Made by a program: the position numbers and the translations under genes. From positions 94,158,543-94,222,542 of the forward strand of contig CM075853.1 of assembly GCA_037975125.1 (NCBI GenBank): a stretch of 64,000 bases of DNA, written 5' to 3'. This document shows, piece after piece, positions 46,161 to 61,800 of this stretch (the stretch's first letter is position 1; each line of letters begins with the position of its first letter). The notes below the pieces were generated by a model. That model was not told the DNA's origin. It searched no databases and saw nothing but the letters and a program-made list of their open reading frames with translations. This DNA comes from Latrodectus hesperus. Its lineage: Eukaryota; Arthropoda; Arachnida; Araneae; Theridiidae.

Positions 46161-48360
46161 ATTAAAATAATATATTGAAAATTTTATATTGTTCTAAAGA
46201 TTATACATCAATGCATGAATGTTTTTAGAAAAACCGAAAAGAATGAATAATTCAAAATTACACTTTTTTTAGATTTGGTTTATCATACTAAAATCTCTAT
46301 ATTTACTCATGTTAGCTAATTCTACAGAAAACTATATTTCAAATTGAAATTTGAGCAGCTATGAATATTCATGCTCAAGTTGAGAATTAAATCCACGAGT
46401 TTTGAACTATACAGGTTAAAAGGCAATTCATTCTGCTATCGCTTATGCATTTGCAATATAAAAAACATATGATTATTAGGTGCGTTTGGAATAAGTGATA
46501 AAAAAAATTCATTTGAGAGAGATAACAGAAAAATTCATAATTTTTTCTTTTACCCGCAAAAAATATCATTTCGTCCACGACAGTTTCTTCTGTAGATATT
46601 TTATTCGAAAAACATAAAATATGTTTTCGGAAAAAAAAAAAGATCTTTGCATTATTTATTTTTGCGATATGATTACCAACAAAGCGGATAATTTGTTCTC
46701 TGATGATAAAATGTTTAAATAAGCAGATATTCCGATAATCAAATATTCTGACAGTAAAGGTAAATCAAAGATCACTTTCTTTTAGAGACGTTTTTCAGGA
46801 TTTTATTTGGTTTTTACTTATTTTTCGCAAAAATTAGCAGTCTTTGGAATGACGTTTTGGTTCTATTACATGTCTAATTCCTTTCTCGAAATTTCTTTTG
46901 TCTGTTGTTAGATGACATTCTAAGCGCATCTTTATTGCAGCTTCGATCCATAAAAAGTTCCTTGTTTGAGTTGTTGTGTTGATTATCGTTGCTGAGTAAG
47001 TACCATTCCATGTAAATTGTGAGTCCGATAGGTTGAGAGACATTTCTCACTGCGGTTTGAATTCCTGTTGAGTCTCAGCTAAGTTCGAGCTCAGTACTAT
47101 TGTTAAGATAGCTTTTGTCTTCTATCTTTTCCCTAGTGTGGTTCTTAGACATTCAAACCGAATGTATTTCCGTCATTTGGTACAATTGTTTCACAAGTTT
47201 CCCATACAAATGATTGTATTGTTCTATACAACGCTTCATGATTAGAATTCTGAAGAGGTTTTTGTCTTATTTAGTTTGAAAAGATTTTCTTGTTTTACAC
47301 TGAACTCTGTGTGCATTATTCTAATAGAAGTAAGAATATCAGAGGGAACATTTATGAACAGAAATGGAAATAGTGCCATCTTTAGGTGAGGATGACATTA
47401 ATACAGAAATAAAACGAGTTTTTATTACTTGATGGTCGTTCTAATATCCATTAATTAGTGATTTTTATACCTGTCTCAGTCAATTGCCGTTGTGGGTTCT
47501 CATTAATTTAAGGTTTAATGTCCTTCCATCATTGTAAAAGTTTAGGAAAGAAATTTCTTGCAAGTATCAATATAATCATTTAACAGAAGTTCAAAATGAG
47601 GAAACTATGGATTATGTTAAGCGGTGGCGGAAAGCAGAAATAAGTATCCCCAAAATAGGCCTATCTTAAAGGTTTATAACACGTGACCGCTTTCAAGATC
47701 GAAAAATTACCTTTAGCACTTTCAGATTATCTTTAATTAATCTTTTTTTAAAATCAATTGTATCAAAATGTTGCTCCTAGTAGAAAAGACATAGTTTTTC
47801 TTTGCCCGCAAAATTTTGGGTTTGATACCTGACTCCAGTAAAGATACTGAGAGAAATTACGCATGTCTCAAAGTGCTTGTTGTTCCTTTGTGTTTCTTGA
47901 GAGGAAGGTAGTATCTCAGGTGTTGTATTCGTCTCTTGTTCATGGCTCAAAACAAAGAAGCAGTTTGTTGCGCAAACAAAGAGCAACGACCAATAAAAAC
48001 AGGCAATTTGAAATATATTGCAACAATCGAAGCTTATCTGATAAGAGCAACTCGCATGTAACTGGAGATAAATTTCATCATTATTTTGCATTGAAACTTT
48101 CGTGCAATTAATTAAAAATAAAATTTTCCTTCACAAAGTTTTTATCTACTTATATTTAAAAATTATAATCCAATTTCAATATCAACAATCAATATGTTAT
48201 AAATTAGTGGCTAAGGTTTTCTTATTACAAATTAATTTCTATATAACCTTTTCTGCTTATTGAAGACAGTAATCATATTCCCTAACGTTGTAAATTTAAA
48301 TAAAGGTCTATTATAGTGTAAATATATTGTTATTTAAATTTACATTGTTGAAATTAGTAA
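46161..48360. other. No gene recognised
   Basis: Mixed-composition sequence. Open frames on both strands at 47777-48111 overlap each other and show no motif. A short GTGCCATCTTTAGGTGA motif lies at about 47372. Confidence 0.5.
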
Positions 48361-48364
48361 GAAA

Positions 48365-48440
48365 AAGTGATGAGGGTCGACATCTGAGCTGGTATCTTTA
48401 AGTTTGAAGTTTCGCACCACATCAACAAAGGGACAGCATA
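48365..48440 (+). repeat. Family-D dispersed repeat, short decayed copy
   Basis: GATGAGGGTCGACATCTGAG followed by CTGGTATCTTTAAG matches the family-D core. Confidence 0.5.
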
Positions 48441-50300
48441 CCCTACAAAAGGTTAGCAAGTACTCTAATAAGTATTCTTCGAAGAGTCTTCTCTCTCTAG
48501 GCTAAGCCTGGTTTTGAACTCGTTACCTATTGACACGAGACTTGCTCTTCATTTGGAAGTTTACCGCGCGCTTACAAAGTACTTTAGAAACGCAACAGTT
48601 TTAATTCCTTTATAACGAATACTTTGAAGCTTTCAATCCTATGACTCTTTCATTTGCAAATATTAATTTCCAATGCAATTATTGAGCTTTTTACCTACAA
48701 TTTTAATTGATCTTATTACATAGATTTAGGAAATCTTATTTGGCTGATTTTAGAGATTAGATGATTTTAGAATAAAAAGCATGGGAATTTTTTATTTTAT
48801 TTTATTGCTTTTTTATTTTTAATAGAAATGCATAGTTTAAATTTTAAGTGCAGAATATTTTTTTAGAATTTAAGAAGAATATTTATATTTTTCTTATTAC
48901 TAATCTTCTTCTTTTTTTTAAAATTTGCTTTTACAAGCATATAATTTTTTTCTCTTCAATCTTACGCGTTTAAATTACTTGATTTGTATATTGTTATGAT
49001 TTTAATTTACAAAAAGGTTAAGATTTTTTTGTAAACGATTTTAATAAAAAATATTAAAACTCATTTCTAAACAATTTTCTAAATTAAAAACTATATAAAA
49101 ATAGCTATTTTGCAACTGAAGGAAAAGAGAGTAGAAAAGAATTGAGTTGGTTTTTCTGCGTGATGTTGTAATCTCTTTCCCACACACAAAAAAGATAAAT
49201 TAATGGTAAAAAAGTATATAAATTAACAGAATATTTTTTTTAATTGTTAAAAACACCAACAAAATATTCTTGAGGCAATAATAGTTTACGACATGAAAAG
49301 CAACCTCTCTCTCTCTCAAGGAAATTTAAAACATTTTTCTATTTCATTTGCTTGATGATAAAATGACGGCAATTGAAGGGTTAATTTTCAAAACTGCTCC
49401 CGTCGATTTCAACCCCTATGACGTCATTCGAAAAAATGGAGGTATTCAGAAAACTGAATATATTATTCTTTTGAATAATAAAATAATCATTTAAACATTT
49501 TGCTGAGCGGAAGGTAACGATGCAATTTATGAGACATTTTGTGATTAGAGAGCTATATTTGTAGCATAAATAAAATTATGTATAGCTTTTATTTCTTATT
49601 AATTATTTTGACCGACGATCTCTTTTATTCGTGGAATAAAGAACAAAATAAATGGAAAATATTTCGCAATTAAATTGGAAAGAATATTCTAAGCGGATGT
49701 TTCATGGCAGTGTGGTCTAATTGCTTTAGAATTTTGAAATAATGTATTTTATTATGTGAATAATACTTATATAACATAAATTTTTCTAAATTTTTCTCAG
49801 CCATGAATGTAGCCTTTTTTTAAAATTAACTTTTTTTATTTGAAATACATTATTTACCAAATTCTCAGTCTTTTAATTCATTTCAAAAATTATGTATCTT
49901 AATAATATTAAATTATGTCTTAGAAAAAATATGAGATTTAAGAGAAAAATGTATTTAATGAAGAGATTTATTTAAAAGAAAAATTCTTTTATAATTGACA
50001 TTTTTCGACAATCAAAGAAAAAAAATCCAACTTAATCATTTCATTTCATTATTTGTTAGGTAATTGCGATATGCTTAGTCATCTATTTATCTCTTCCAGC
50101 TGTAGAAATAGCTATAACAGGAATCAATCCTTTGTCATTTTGAACCAAACTCTTCTGAAAACGTTGGAATGTGCGCTGACAACCTCCTCGCCATGTCACA
50201 CCAACAGTGAGACATTAAACTCTACAACTTTCATCATTTAACTCGCCTAAACAATCAATTAAATTTCAAATTAAAAGTTTTAGCTCTTTCAATACAACAG
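48441..50300. other. No gene recognised
   Basis: AT-rich. A degenerate tRNA-like patch lies at 48490-48575 on the minus strand (GAGTTCAAAACC as a weak B box). A (TC)n run lies at about 49303-49318. Confidence 0.5.
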
Positions 50301-50665
50301 TCCTTAGTTGACTACCGTTTCCTTCAGGACAAAGATCCTGATATCCTAAAAAATGGCTGAAAATAGTTGGGAGGTATATAAATACCTTTCTGAGATTTTT
50401 CCAATTTATAGAAGACCATAGTCCCGTGTCACGATAGAAAAAATCCCAAAAAAGTCCTAAGCATTCACCTCAATATGCAGAAGTCTACTCCATTTCCTCT
50501 CGTTCTATAGTATCCGCAATCGAAATTGGGACTTTCCATTCCAAACACGTTAAGCCACACTGAGCACTGCCTAGTTAATTCTCTTCAACCGGATTGGAAC
50601 CAAAGATCTTTTTATTGGAAGTTCAATGTGTTATGCACTTTGATACATAGACAAATACTTTATGT
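50300..50665 (-). mobile_element. tRNA-derived SINE (family C), copy 1
   Basis: On the minus strand the B box GGTTCCAATCCGG (about 50589-50601) sits to the right. The body shares with 53515-53775 a block that reads on the plus strand GATTTTTCCAAT, GTGTCACGA, AGTCCTAAG and ACCTCAATATGCAGAA. Two copies of one family with the same order of blocks support a mobile repeat. Confidence 0.6.
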
Positions 50666-51177
<512 letters not shown>

Positions 51178-51289
51178 TGAAGGATGAAAACTTAAATTGA
51201 ATATAACACTATTGATTGGATATTGATATATTTGCAACTAGAAAACTCTAATAATATTTTTCATTTGGTTTGGGCTATTCTGATATGTT

Positions 51290-51430
51290 TTTGGCTGTTT
51301 GAAAGTGCCTACCAAATCTGCTAAATTTACCTCTAAACTTGAACAATGATCGAGTAACGAAGTTGACATATCAGTTGGTACCTTCCTTTACAAACGTCTA
51401 CATTATCCCAATGGAGAGACAGTTGACCCC
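51290..51430 (+). repeat. Family-D dispersed repeat, decayed copy
   Basis: It contains TACCAAATCTGCTAAATTT, TTGAACAATGATCGAGTAAC, GAAGTTGACATATCAGTTGG and TACCTTCCTTTAC. The first of these blocks also occurs in the inverted copy at 52.2 kb. Confidence 0.6.
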
Positions 51431-52149
51431 ATAAAAGAATTATATTAATAGGTTTTTTCAGTGCAATTTTAATTAAGTTAATTATTATAATTGATTTAGC
51501 AATTTAATAAAGAAAGGATTAATTAAAATATAGCCTTTCTCATACATTTAAAATGTTAATATTGAAAATTTTATCTGCACATTTATTCATCTTAAATTAT
51601 ACACCGATTTAAAAGAAAAAAAATCTAAAAATTCATTTTTAGAAGTGATTAATTTATTTTATTACATAAGAACCATCTATAGAAAACTAATTTAGAAGAG
51701 GAAGAATAGCCTAACTAATTGCATACCAAAAAAAAAAAAATAAATAAATAAAAAAAAGTATGAAAAATAAAATAAAAAGTAATTTTTTTTTTATCTTATA
51801 AAACTAACAAAAAACAATTAATGCTACTCTGGTGCTTAAAATTCTAAGTTATATCATTTAATAAGAAAATAATTTTCTAAACTAAGTAAAAATGACTTGC
51901 AAAAAGGAGATGACACCATTATTGCTCATTTCAAAACATCAATTAATTTAATAAATTAATTAAAAAAATTTAATCATCAATTAATTAACAAATAAAACGG
52001 TGAATGAAAACTCGAGAATCAGTTAGCTTTATTGGCAAAAACATTTGAGCAACACCATCCTGCTGAAAAAAACAAGATTCTCGTCACAAATTCCTGTATT
52101 TCGTGCCGAAAGAGCTTTTCCTCTCAAAAGTTCTCTAAGGTTCTAAAGA

Positions 52150-52275
52150 ATGCTCTTTCATTGTTTGGAGAGAGAAGTGTCAGCTTGGGAGTCGACCTCG
52201 TCGCCTGATTATGATTCAAAATTTTGGTTACCTTTACCTGGCAAATTTGGTAGTCAGAAATAAGCATCCTGAAAC
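52150..52275 (-). repeat. Family-D dispersed repeat, inverted copy
   Basis: On the minus strand TACCAAATTTGCCAGGTAAA precedes CAGGCGACGAGGTCGACTCC and AAGCTGACACTTC. These are the same blocks as the plus-strand copy 0.8 kb to the left. Confidence 0.6.
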
Positions 52276-53514
52276 ACATTTAACCCAATATTTAAAAACT
52301 CATTATAAATACAATGTGCTAAGTCAAATGACTGTCGTTCAAAGTTACAAGGAGGCCTATAATGAAGTCTTTTGAGAAGGCTGAAATACAAACAAACAAA
52401 CAAAAGGAATAAAGATTGTGCTATTTAGGAAAGTCATTAAAAGTCATTTGAAACATAACAAAAGAAATTCAACATGCTTTGTTTTTGAAAAGAAGTTCAT
52501 TTATAAAACATCATTTCGACATCCGCACTCAATTTACTTTCAATTTACCATGCCTCCGAGATTGGAATTTGAAAAGTTCAGTAACCCTTCTCTGAGTTTT
52601 CATTAGTCATTAATGCCAGAGTGAAACGAAATTTTCTGAAAAAAATTTAACAAGATAAAAAAATTCTGTCAAATATAATCTCAAAAATTTACTTGAAAAA
52701 AGTTTCTTTCATAATAATTTCTTATATAATACCTTGTACAAAAGTAGTTTAATTTAGAGAATAAATTAAATTGGCTCAAAAAAAATAATTTAGAAGAAAG
52801 AATAGTATTAAAGTTTAAATTTATGTATGATTTTTTTAAAGTTATTATTTTGTTTCTTTTACATGTGTGTGAGGAATAATTTGATTGGTGGCTATAGTTT
52901 AAAGTTGGCTTTAAATCATAAGACTTATTCTAATACAAAATAGGAGTTGGAATTGCGAGTAATCGTTCTAAAAGGCCAAAGAACTAATCATTCTTAGTTA
53001 AGGTATTTAAAAGTCATAAGAAAATTATTGTCTATATTAAATGTTAGTCTTTTACAAGAGACAAAAGTGTATGACATACCAAGACTTAATGGTAAAACAG
53101 TACTTTTTAGAGCTAAAGGTTCCCAGTTGTATCCAAGCTATTATTGAATAATGGGAGATGGATGTTGAGTTCCTGCCTTTTGGATCTGCCTATCTCATGG
53201 TAGATGCTTGGGATTTTTCTGAAATTTCTTAATTGCCAAACGTGTGTACGGCCCATTTCCTAAGATAAGTCATCCCGGAAGGCTCTAAGAGCATTGGACA
53301 TCAAGACATTAAAATATCAGAAACCTTAATACTTTACTATTTAGGTTGTTAAGCCAATCACAAAGTGGTGTTAAGGAAACAAACGTCTGATGTTCTATCC
53401 TTTAAAATTGAAAATAAAAATAGTTATTGGGAGTAACTGTTCTATAAATTATTGTGAATAATTTAATGCGAATAAAATTTTAAAAAAATCATCCTGAATA
53501 ACTGCAAACACCTG
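52276..53514. other. No gene recognised; one SINE-like piece
   Basis: A family-A piece lies at 52875-52985 (GGTGGCTATAGTTTAAAG). The rest is AT-rich with no recognised content. Confidence 0.5.
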
Positions 53515-53775
53515 TTGATACCACGAAGCCGATAGCCTAACAGTCAAGGGCCGCTGTGAGACATTTGAACATCTCCTCCATTCCCTCTTCGGGATTTTTC
53601 AATAAATAGAGGGTTTTAATCATGTGTCGCAAGGAAAGAAATGGGGGGAAATCCTAAGGACCACCTCAACATGCAGAGAACACAAGTATAAAATCCCTAT
53701 TCATGTTTTCAACAGAAACTGAACTAAGGATCTTTCAACCATGAAGAATGAGATTTTATCATTAGGCCATGATGA
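53515..53775 (-). mobile_element. tRNA-derived SINE (family C), copy 2
   Basis: The minus-strand head reads CATGGCCTAATGATAAAATC (A box) and then GGTTGAAAGATCC (B-box-like). The body blocks GGGATTTTTCAAT, GTGTCGCAAGG, AATCCTAAGGA and ACCTCAACATGCAGA on the plus strand match copy 1. Confidence 0.65.
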
Positions 53776-54034
53776 GCTTAATGGTAACATTCAAAATTTT
53801 TACTATTTATCGAGATAAGTCTCAATATTAAGATTATTATTCTATTCATATTATTGAAAACAAATTAATGGTTGTAGATTCATATTCTCATAAAAGACTC
53901 TTTATAATAACAAAAACAAAGCCCTGCTTATATTACTTTTATTGATTAAAATGTTTCGGATATAGTGAAATAATATGTTCGAAAAATGCTTAGCTGAATA
54001 TATTGTTGCCTTCAATTTAGAATGGTGCAATTTA

Positions 54035-54190
54035 GTCTAGCGGTGAAAGGCGTCAGACTTCTGACTAAGTGGCTGTGGGTTTGATACCAAAGCCGTCTTT
54101 CTGGGAAGACCAATGCTTGTAAAAAGCTCTATGAAGTCCAATTTTTCTCTTCTGGAGCACTATGGAGTACACATATTAATATCGGATTAC
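54035..54190 (+). mobile_element. tRNA-derived SINE fragment
   Basis: TTTAGTCTAGCGGTGAAAGG is A-box-like and GTGGGTTTGATACC is B-box-like, with tRNA-like spacing. The anticodon arm does not fold properly, so it is not a functional tRNA gene. Confidence 0.55.
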
Positions 54191-54667
54191 CATTACAGTA
54201 TAGATCACAGAAGAACTATTTTAAAGATCAGGATACGAAGTGAAATGTGTGTTTGTAATTAAGGAATTATCTGTCATAGATTAAAACTACACAATTTCCC
54301 AGATGTCAGCAGCTTACTCTGAATCAAAGCACAACCACTGTAAATTGTTACACACAATCTTATCTTTGAAAGAAGTATAGCGTGCGCTATATTTATTTTG
54401 AGAGTCCGTTTTGTTATAAGAGCGCAAAAGCTATTCCACTCGAAGCAACGCGCGGTGGATTGAAATGGAAGACTTCTTTCTTATCGATGGCTCGAATCTC
54501 CTTCCGACCTTGAAAAGCTCTCTGGCAAATGACTTGTTTTTATGATCATTCTCGCGCCGTATGTGTGAATCAAGATTCTTGAGTATGGTCCGGAACACCC
54601 TCCAACTCTTATTTTTTTCTAGTCATATCTTCAGTGTTTACGTAATAAATCCTTTTTGGCACCTCAG

Positions 54668-54879
54668 CACGTGCTCAAGGAAAGAGAGAAACAGAAGATA
54701 CTAATTATCTACCAGACGGTAGAATTGCTGAGTACCAAGCTATGGCAGTTGACGCCAATGGAAACGGAGTACAAGCGATTCAGTTAAGGATATATTTCGC
54801 TTATGTATTTCCAACACAATTTTTCGCGACTAGGTGGGTTAACAACTGTCTGGCCTTTTGCTTAGCTTTTCATGTGAGG
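54668..54879 (+). other. Orphan coding-like open frame with a possible splice acceptor
   Basis: The frame stays open for 77 codons (54649-54879) in a GC-richer patch. After a CACCTCAG acceptor-like site at 54667 it reads RAQGKRETEDTNYLPDGRIA, then EYQAMAVDANGNGVQAIQ. This is a hydrophilic, low-Ile/Lys sequence quite unlike random AT-rich translation. A GTTAAG donor-like site follows. A separate frame starting at 54585 begins with a short signal-like MVRNTLQLLFF. No family recognised. It may be an exon of an unknown small secreted protein, or chance. Confidence 0.3.
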
Positions 54880-54882
54880 TAA

Positions 54883-57470
<2,588 letters not shown>

Positions 57471-57476
57471 ATAATA

Positions 57477-58872
57477 CACTACTGGCCATTAAAACTGCTA
57501 CACCAAGAAGGAATGCAAATAACAGAACAATATTTATTGGATACATACATTATAGTGGAAAGAACAAGTTATTAGATTTACAGGAAATTAGGATGTATAG
57601 ATCTTGAGAAATCAGTACCCAGAGCAGCCACCTCTGGCTGCAATAACAGCATTTATCCGCCTAGGCAGGGAGTCAAACAGAGATTGTATGGCATGTACGG
57701 GGATCTCAGTCCATGCAGCTTCAACACTATGCCACAGTTCATCGACTGTAGTGGATGGTGAGTGATGGCGTGCCAATCGCTCGGCAACCATTGACCACAT
57801 GTTCTCAATTGGTGACAGATCAGGAGAACGTGCTGGCCAGGGTAACAGTCGAACCTGTTCTGTATCAAGTAAATTCAGAACAGTACGGGCAACATGCAGT
57901 CGTGCATTATCCTGTTGAAACAAAGCATTAGGGAGGCCTCGAAGATAGAGCAGAGCCACGCGCCTTAACACATCGGAAATGTAACGGTTGCTTTTCAAAG
58001 TGCCGGTAATGCGAAGAAGAGGTGATCGAGACGTGTATGCAATGGCACTCCATACCATCACTCCAGCAGATGGGCCAGTATGGCGATGTCCAATGCAAGC
58101 TGGCAATGTGCGTTCTCCACGATGCCTCCAAACACGGATGCGGCCATCATGGTCCTGTATACAGAACCGAGATTCATCTGTAAAGATGACGTGATGCCAT
58201 TCCCGCGTCCAGGTTCGTCGCTGATCACACCATTGAAGGCGCTCTTCTCTGTGATGCAGCGTCAATGGTAGCCGAAGCCATGGTCGCCGTGCAGACAATC
58301 CGTGCTGCTGCAAACGTCGTCAAACTGTTCGAGCAGAAACTTGTTGCCTTGCAAATGACTCCATTTCTCGACTCAGGGTTCGTGACGTGGCTGTACGATC
58401 TCTTGTGACCTTGCGGATAAGATGTCTGTCTTCACTGCTGTTAGTGACGGGGGGTCGCTGAGATCCTGCATGACGTTCCATATGATTGTCCTGAACCCAT
58501 CGATTCCATATTCTGCTAACAGTCATGGGGTCTCGACACGAGCAGCAATATTGCGGTACGATAAACCGCGATCCCGGCAATCCTTCCTCGACCAAAGTCA
58601 GACACGTGCTGATAGGCATTTCTTCTTATTACACGAGGCATTACAACAACTTTCTTAGCCGAAAACAACGTTGAAACGGAAATTGAGTATGAGAAAACTG
58701 CTGTCAAATCTCTGGTTTTATAACATTGTAGATATCGCTACTGTCGCCTGCTTTCTATGAATGCGTTGAAAATCTAATCATTTGCATATCACAGTAAATT
58801 CTACCTGTCATGCAAATTTCACGTGTGTGGTGTGCCGCTTACCTGGTATAGCAATTTTAATGGTCAATAGTG
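57477..58872 (-). mobile_element. Tc1-type DNA transposon, complete ends, inactive
   Basis: A 1,396-bp element bounded by TA on both sides (57475-57476 and 58873-58874), the usual target of this superfamily. The terminal inverted repeats at 57477-57505 and 58844-58872 are 29 bases and match at 25. All four differences are transitions. It contains one transposase gene on the minus strand, broken as described in the next entry. It could only move if a related active transposase were supplied. Confidence 0.95.
57612..58641 (-). pseudogene. Tc1-like (DD34E) transposase with one frameshift and one nonsense codon
   Basis: About 342 codons, the normal size for the family. The ATG at 58641 begins MPRVIRRNAYQHVSDFGRGR, the N-terminal helix-turn-helix. 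A frameshift follows GRIAG near 58570. The frame continues with RDPMTVSRIWNRWV and SQRPPVTNSSEDRHL and stops at an in-frame TGA near 58320, likely a mutated CGA arginine codon. It then continues to the catalytic core: FTDESRF, GVMVWSAIAYTSRSPL, QQDNARLHVA and SPDLSPIENMW, with exactly 34 residues between the second D and the E. It ends INAVIAARGGCSGY at 57612. Apart from the two breaks it is well preserved and looks much younger than the relic at 18 kb. Confidence 0.95.
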
Positions 58873-58874
58873 TA

Positions 58875-61800
58875 TTTATTGTAAAATAAGAATTCATATA
58901 TGAGAAATAAAATGTATCGACTCGAAAATAAATTAACATATAAATAAGCTATTTCATTTGCTATTAAATGAAACATGCAATAAAAGATATACTTATGATT
59001 TGGCAACGAGAAAATACATAATTAAGTAATTCATTATCTATAGTAAATACGAGAACGTATACACGCATGCGAGAAATTATCGTTATTATTATATGTCCTC
59101 AAATAAGAAAACGTAAAAAGAAAGATTTGTCAGCATAAGTAGTTGAGCGAAAATATAAATATAAGTAAACTTAATCACCTCTCTCGACCCCTAAGTAAAA
59201 GAATTAAATTCATTAAATATCTAATGCTGAATTTATTTTAAATTTTACTTTCTTTCTCAATTGAATATATCATTCTCTCAACAAAGTTCTTTGCATAAAA
59301 TCCATATTTAATTTCTTTTCATTTGATTGACCTACATAATGAATGTGTTTATTTCAAACATGAAAATGAGTTAAAAAATAGCTACATTGTAATCGAAATT
59401 GAAAACATTTTAGAGAGTATGAATGCTTGGATTCATTTCATTTTACTCTATTTCCCGAAGCTAATGCAAAACGGAAATCTTTTTCTTTCATCATTTTCCG
59501 CGTAATTTGTTTATAATCGAACAGTTTCATTCATTTTGAAACCATTTCCACGTGTGTTTCCTACTCAACGAGCGGTTTCCTTCCGCATTTCACGTAACAT
59601 TTTCTATTGTATTGATTTCGAAACGCGAATTTTATTAACTGTGTCCAGTTTACAGCTGCATCCTATTTACATTTTTTGTTATTTTGATCCTGTTTAAGCA
59701 GATGTTTCCTAAGTTACAATGTGACAAGATAATAACTAGATATATATACTATCAAATACTTTCCTATATTTTTTAAAAATAATTTGTTTCACGTGCTGAA
59801 TCAGTATGTGAAACAATAGTAAAATTACTAAGCAGGGGATGATTTGACACCTGAAAATTGTAATAAGTTCTTTTAAATATCAACCGAATATCTTTCCGGA
59901 ATACTTTTTATAGATTGTGAGCAATATTCAAGTGTCACAAATATTGGAAATCGGAAAATTTCCCTTGGGTACATATCAAGTCTCAATAGAAATTGCTTAT
60001 AAAATTTTCATCAATTTGCACTTTACTAAAATAACAACATTTTCACTTAACGCTTTACTCAGATTTATAAAATTTTATATAATCCTTAAAGACTTCCTTA
60101 TTTTTTTAAACTAGTAAGTATAAAAAAGCTTTATTCTCATCCTTAAAAAATTTCTGGTTTCATATGGAACTTTTTAGGCACAAGACAAACAAAATAAAAA
60201 TTTTGCTGATATGAAATAAAATAAAAAAAACAAAGGATGGATAATTTAATGTGGATTTATGTACAAGAATTGCAAAATGTTTTTGATTAAATGTTTCTCC
60301 ATTGAAATGAGGCAAAAATTTAGAGAGAATGTTCATATTCTTACCTGAAAAAGCGCAGGTAAGAATGCCATTATAAATAAGACCAAGTTTCAAAATATTA
60401 AAATTTAATTCCTGCATGCAATGATTGTTACTTCTACTTCAGGAATAAAGCTTGACTTTAACCTTGTCTTTCTTGATGTTATACTCTTTATAAATAAATT
60501 TTCATTGCGTTGCACTTGCTGTGTTTTAATCGCTTATGTAAAGAAGTTTATTTAAAATATTTTGTGTGAAAATGTTAGTCGTAATTTTAAAACAAAATAA
60601 CAAAGATTTTGTTGTAAGGACATCGCTTAAAAGAGATAAATTGTAGAAATTGCGATGCATAAACTTTATATTTTTCATTTATTTTTTAAAATTTTGATTG
60701 TCAAAATAAATTTTCACATACACTGCGTGAAACAAGTAGAAGGACGTTAGGTATTTTTCAAATAAGAGAAGAACTTTGAATTTTACAAAATAATCTTACT
60801 ACTTTTAAAAACTGATTTACAATCAGATAACTATATTTCTAACATGAAATAAAAAAATCTATTTGTTTATTACAATTAGAAATTAGTTTCACACAGCCAC
60901 ATATAATCTCGCATATTATAATTATCTAATTCTATTTCTTAAAAGCAAATAAGCATTCAAATACGAAGATTATTTCTGATAAATGTGAATACAATTTTGT
61001 TAATATAACAATATAAAATATCATGCCTTGCATTCGAAGTAAAAAATAAATCAAATTTATTTAACCTAAAAAAAGGTAAAATCGAATAAATATAAGTATA
61101 AATTTAAATAATTAAAATTAATATTTTAAATTTTTTTCGTTTTTTTTTAAAATGCAGTTAAAGCATATTTTCACCATCATTAGGGTTGTACAAGTTGAAC
61201 ACAATCGAAATTTTCTAGAAATTCGTTCTATTCCATTTTAATCTGAAGTCTGGATTGGCAGGGTGATGGAATAGTGACAAAAAACTCGCTATCATCGAAA
61301 ATAAGCTGTAGGGATGATATGACAGTTTTTCCCTTTTTGATTTTTTTTCTATGCTGTTTCATCTGTATGAGGTTTCCTGAATAATACTGGTTTTCCGATT
61401 GTAAAAATGTTTTAAAAGACACATTGCATCACACATTAAAATAAAAGTTTAAAAATGAAACTTCAAAAAAATACTTTTTAACTTCAGTAAAAGTGACATA
61501 AACTATATATATACATAAAATTTTATTTTTTAATATGTCAGCCATTTTTGTTTTATTGTGATGTTATTTCATCTACATTGCAATTCATTGTGCTTTGCAA
61601 ATAATAAAAGAATTAAACAGTTGGTTAATAAGGTTAATAATTTTAGAATCAGTTTTTCCACGGAAATTAGAGTATAAATAAGACAAAGTCCCTAGGTTTG
61701 AAAGGAAATATCTTACAACTATCACGCCTTTCGACAAAGTGCTTAAAATGGTAAAATTGTTTTTTTATAGTTTATCAATAATTTTTTTGCAACGAGAGCT

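Noticed and set aside
47777..48111. Overlapping open frames of 104 and 82 codons on opposite strands
   Set aside because: No motif, no similarity I recognise and no splice context. They are probably chance frames in a GC-richer patch.
57928..58658. Other open frames on both strands over the second Tc1 element
   Set aside because: They are shadows of the transposase in other frames; none shows a motif.
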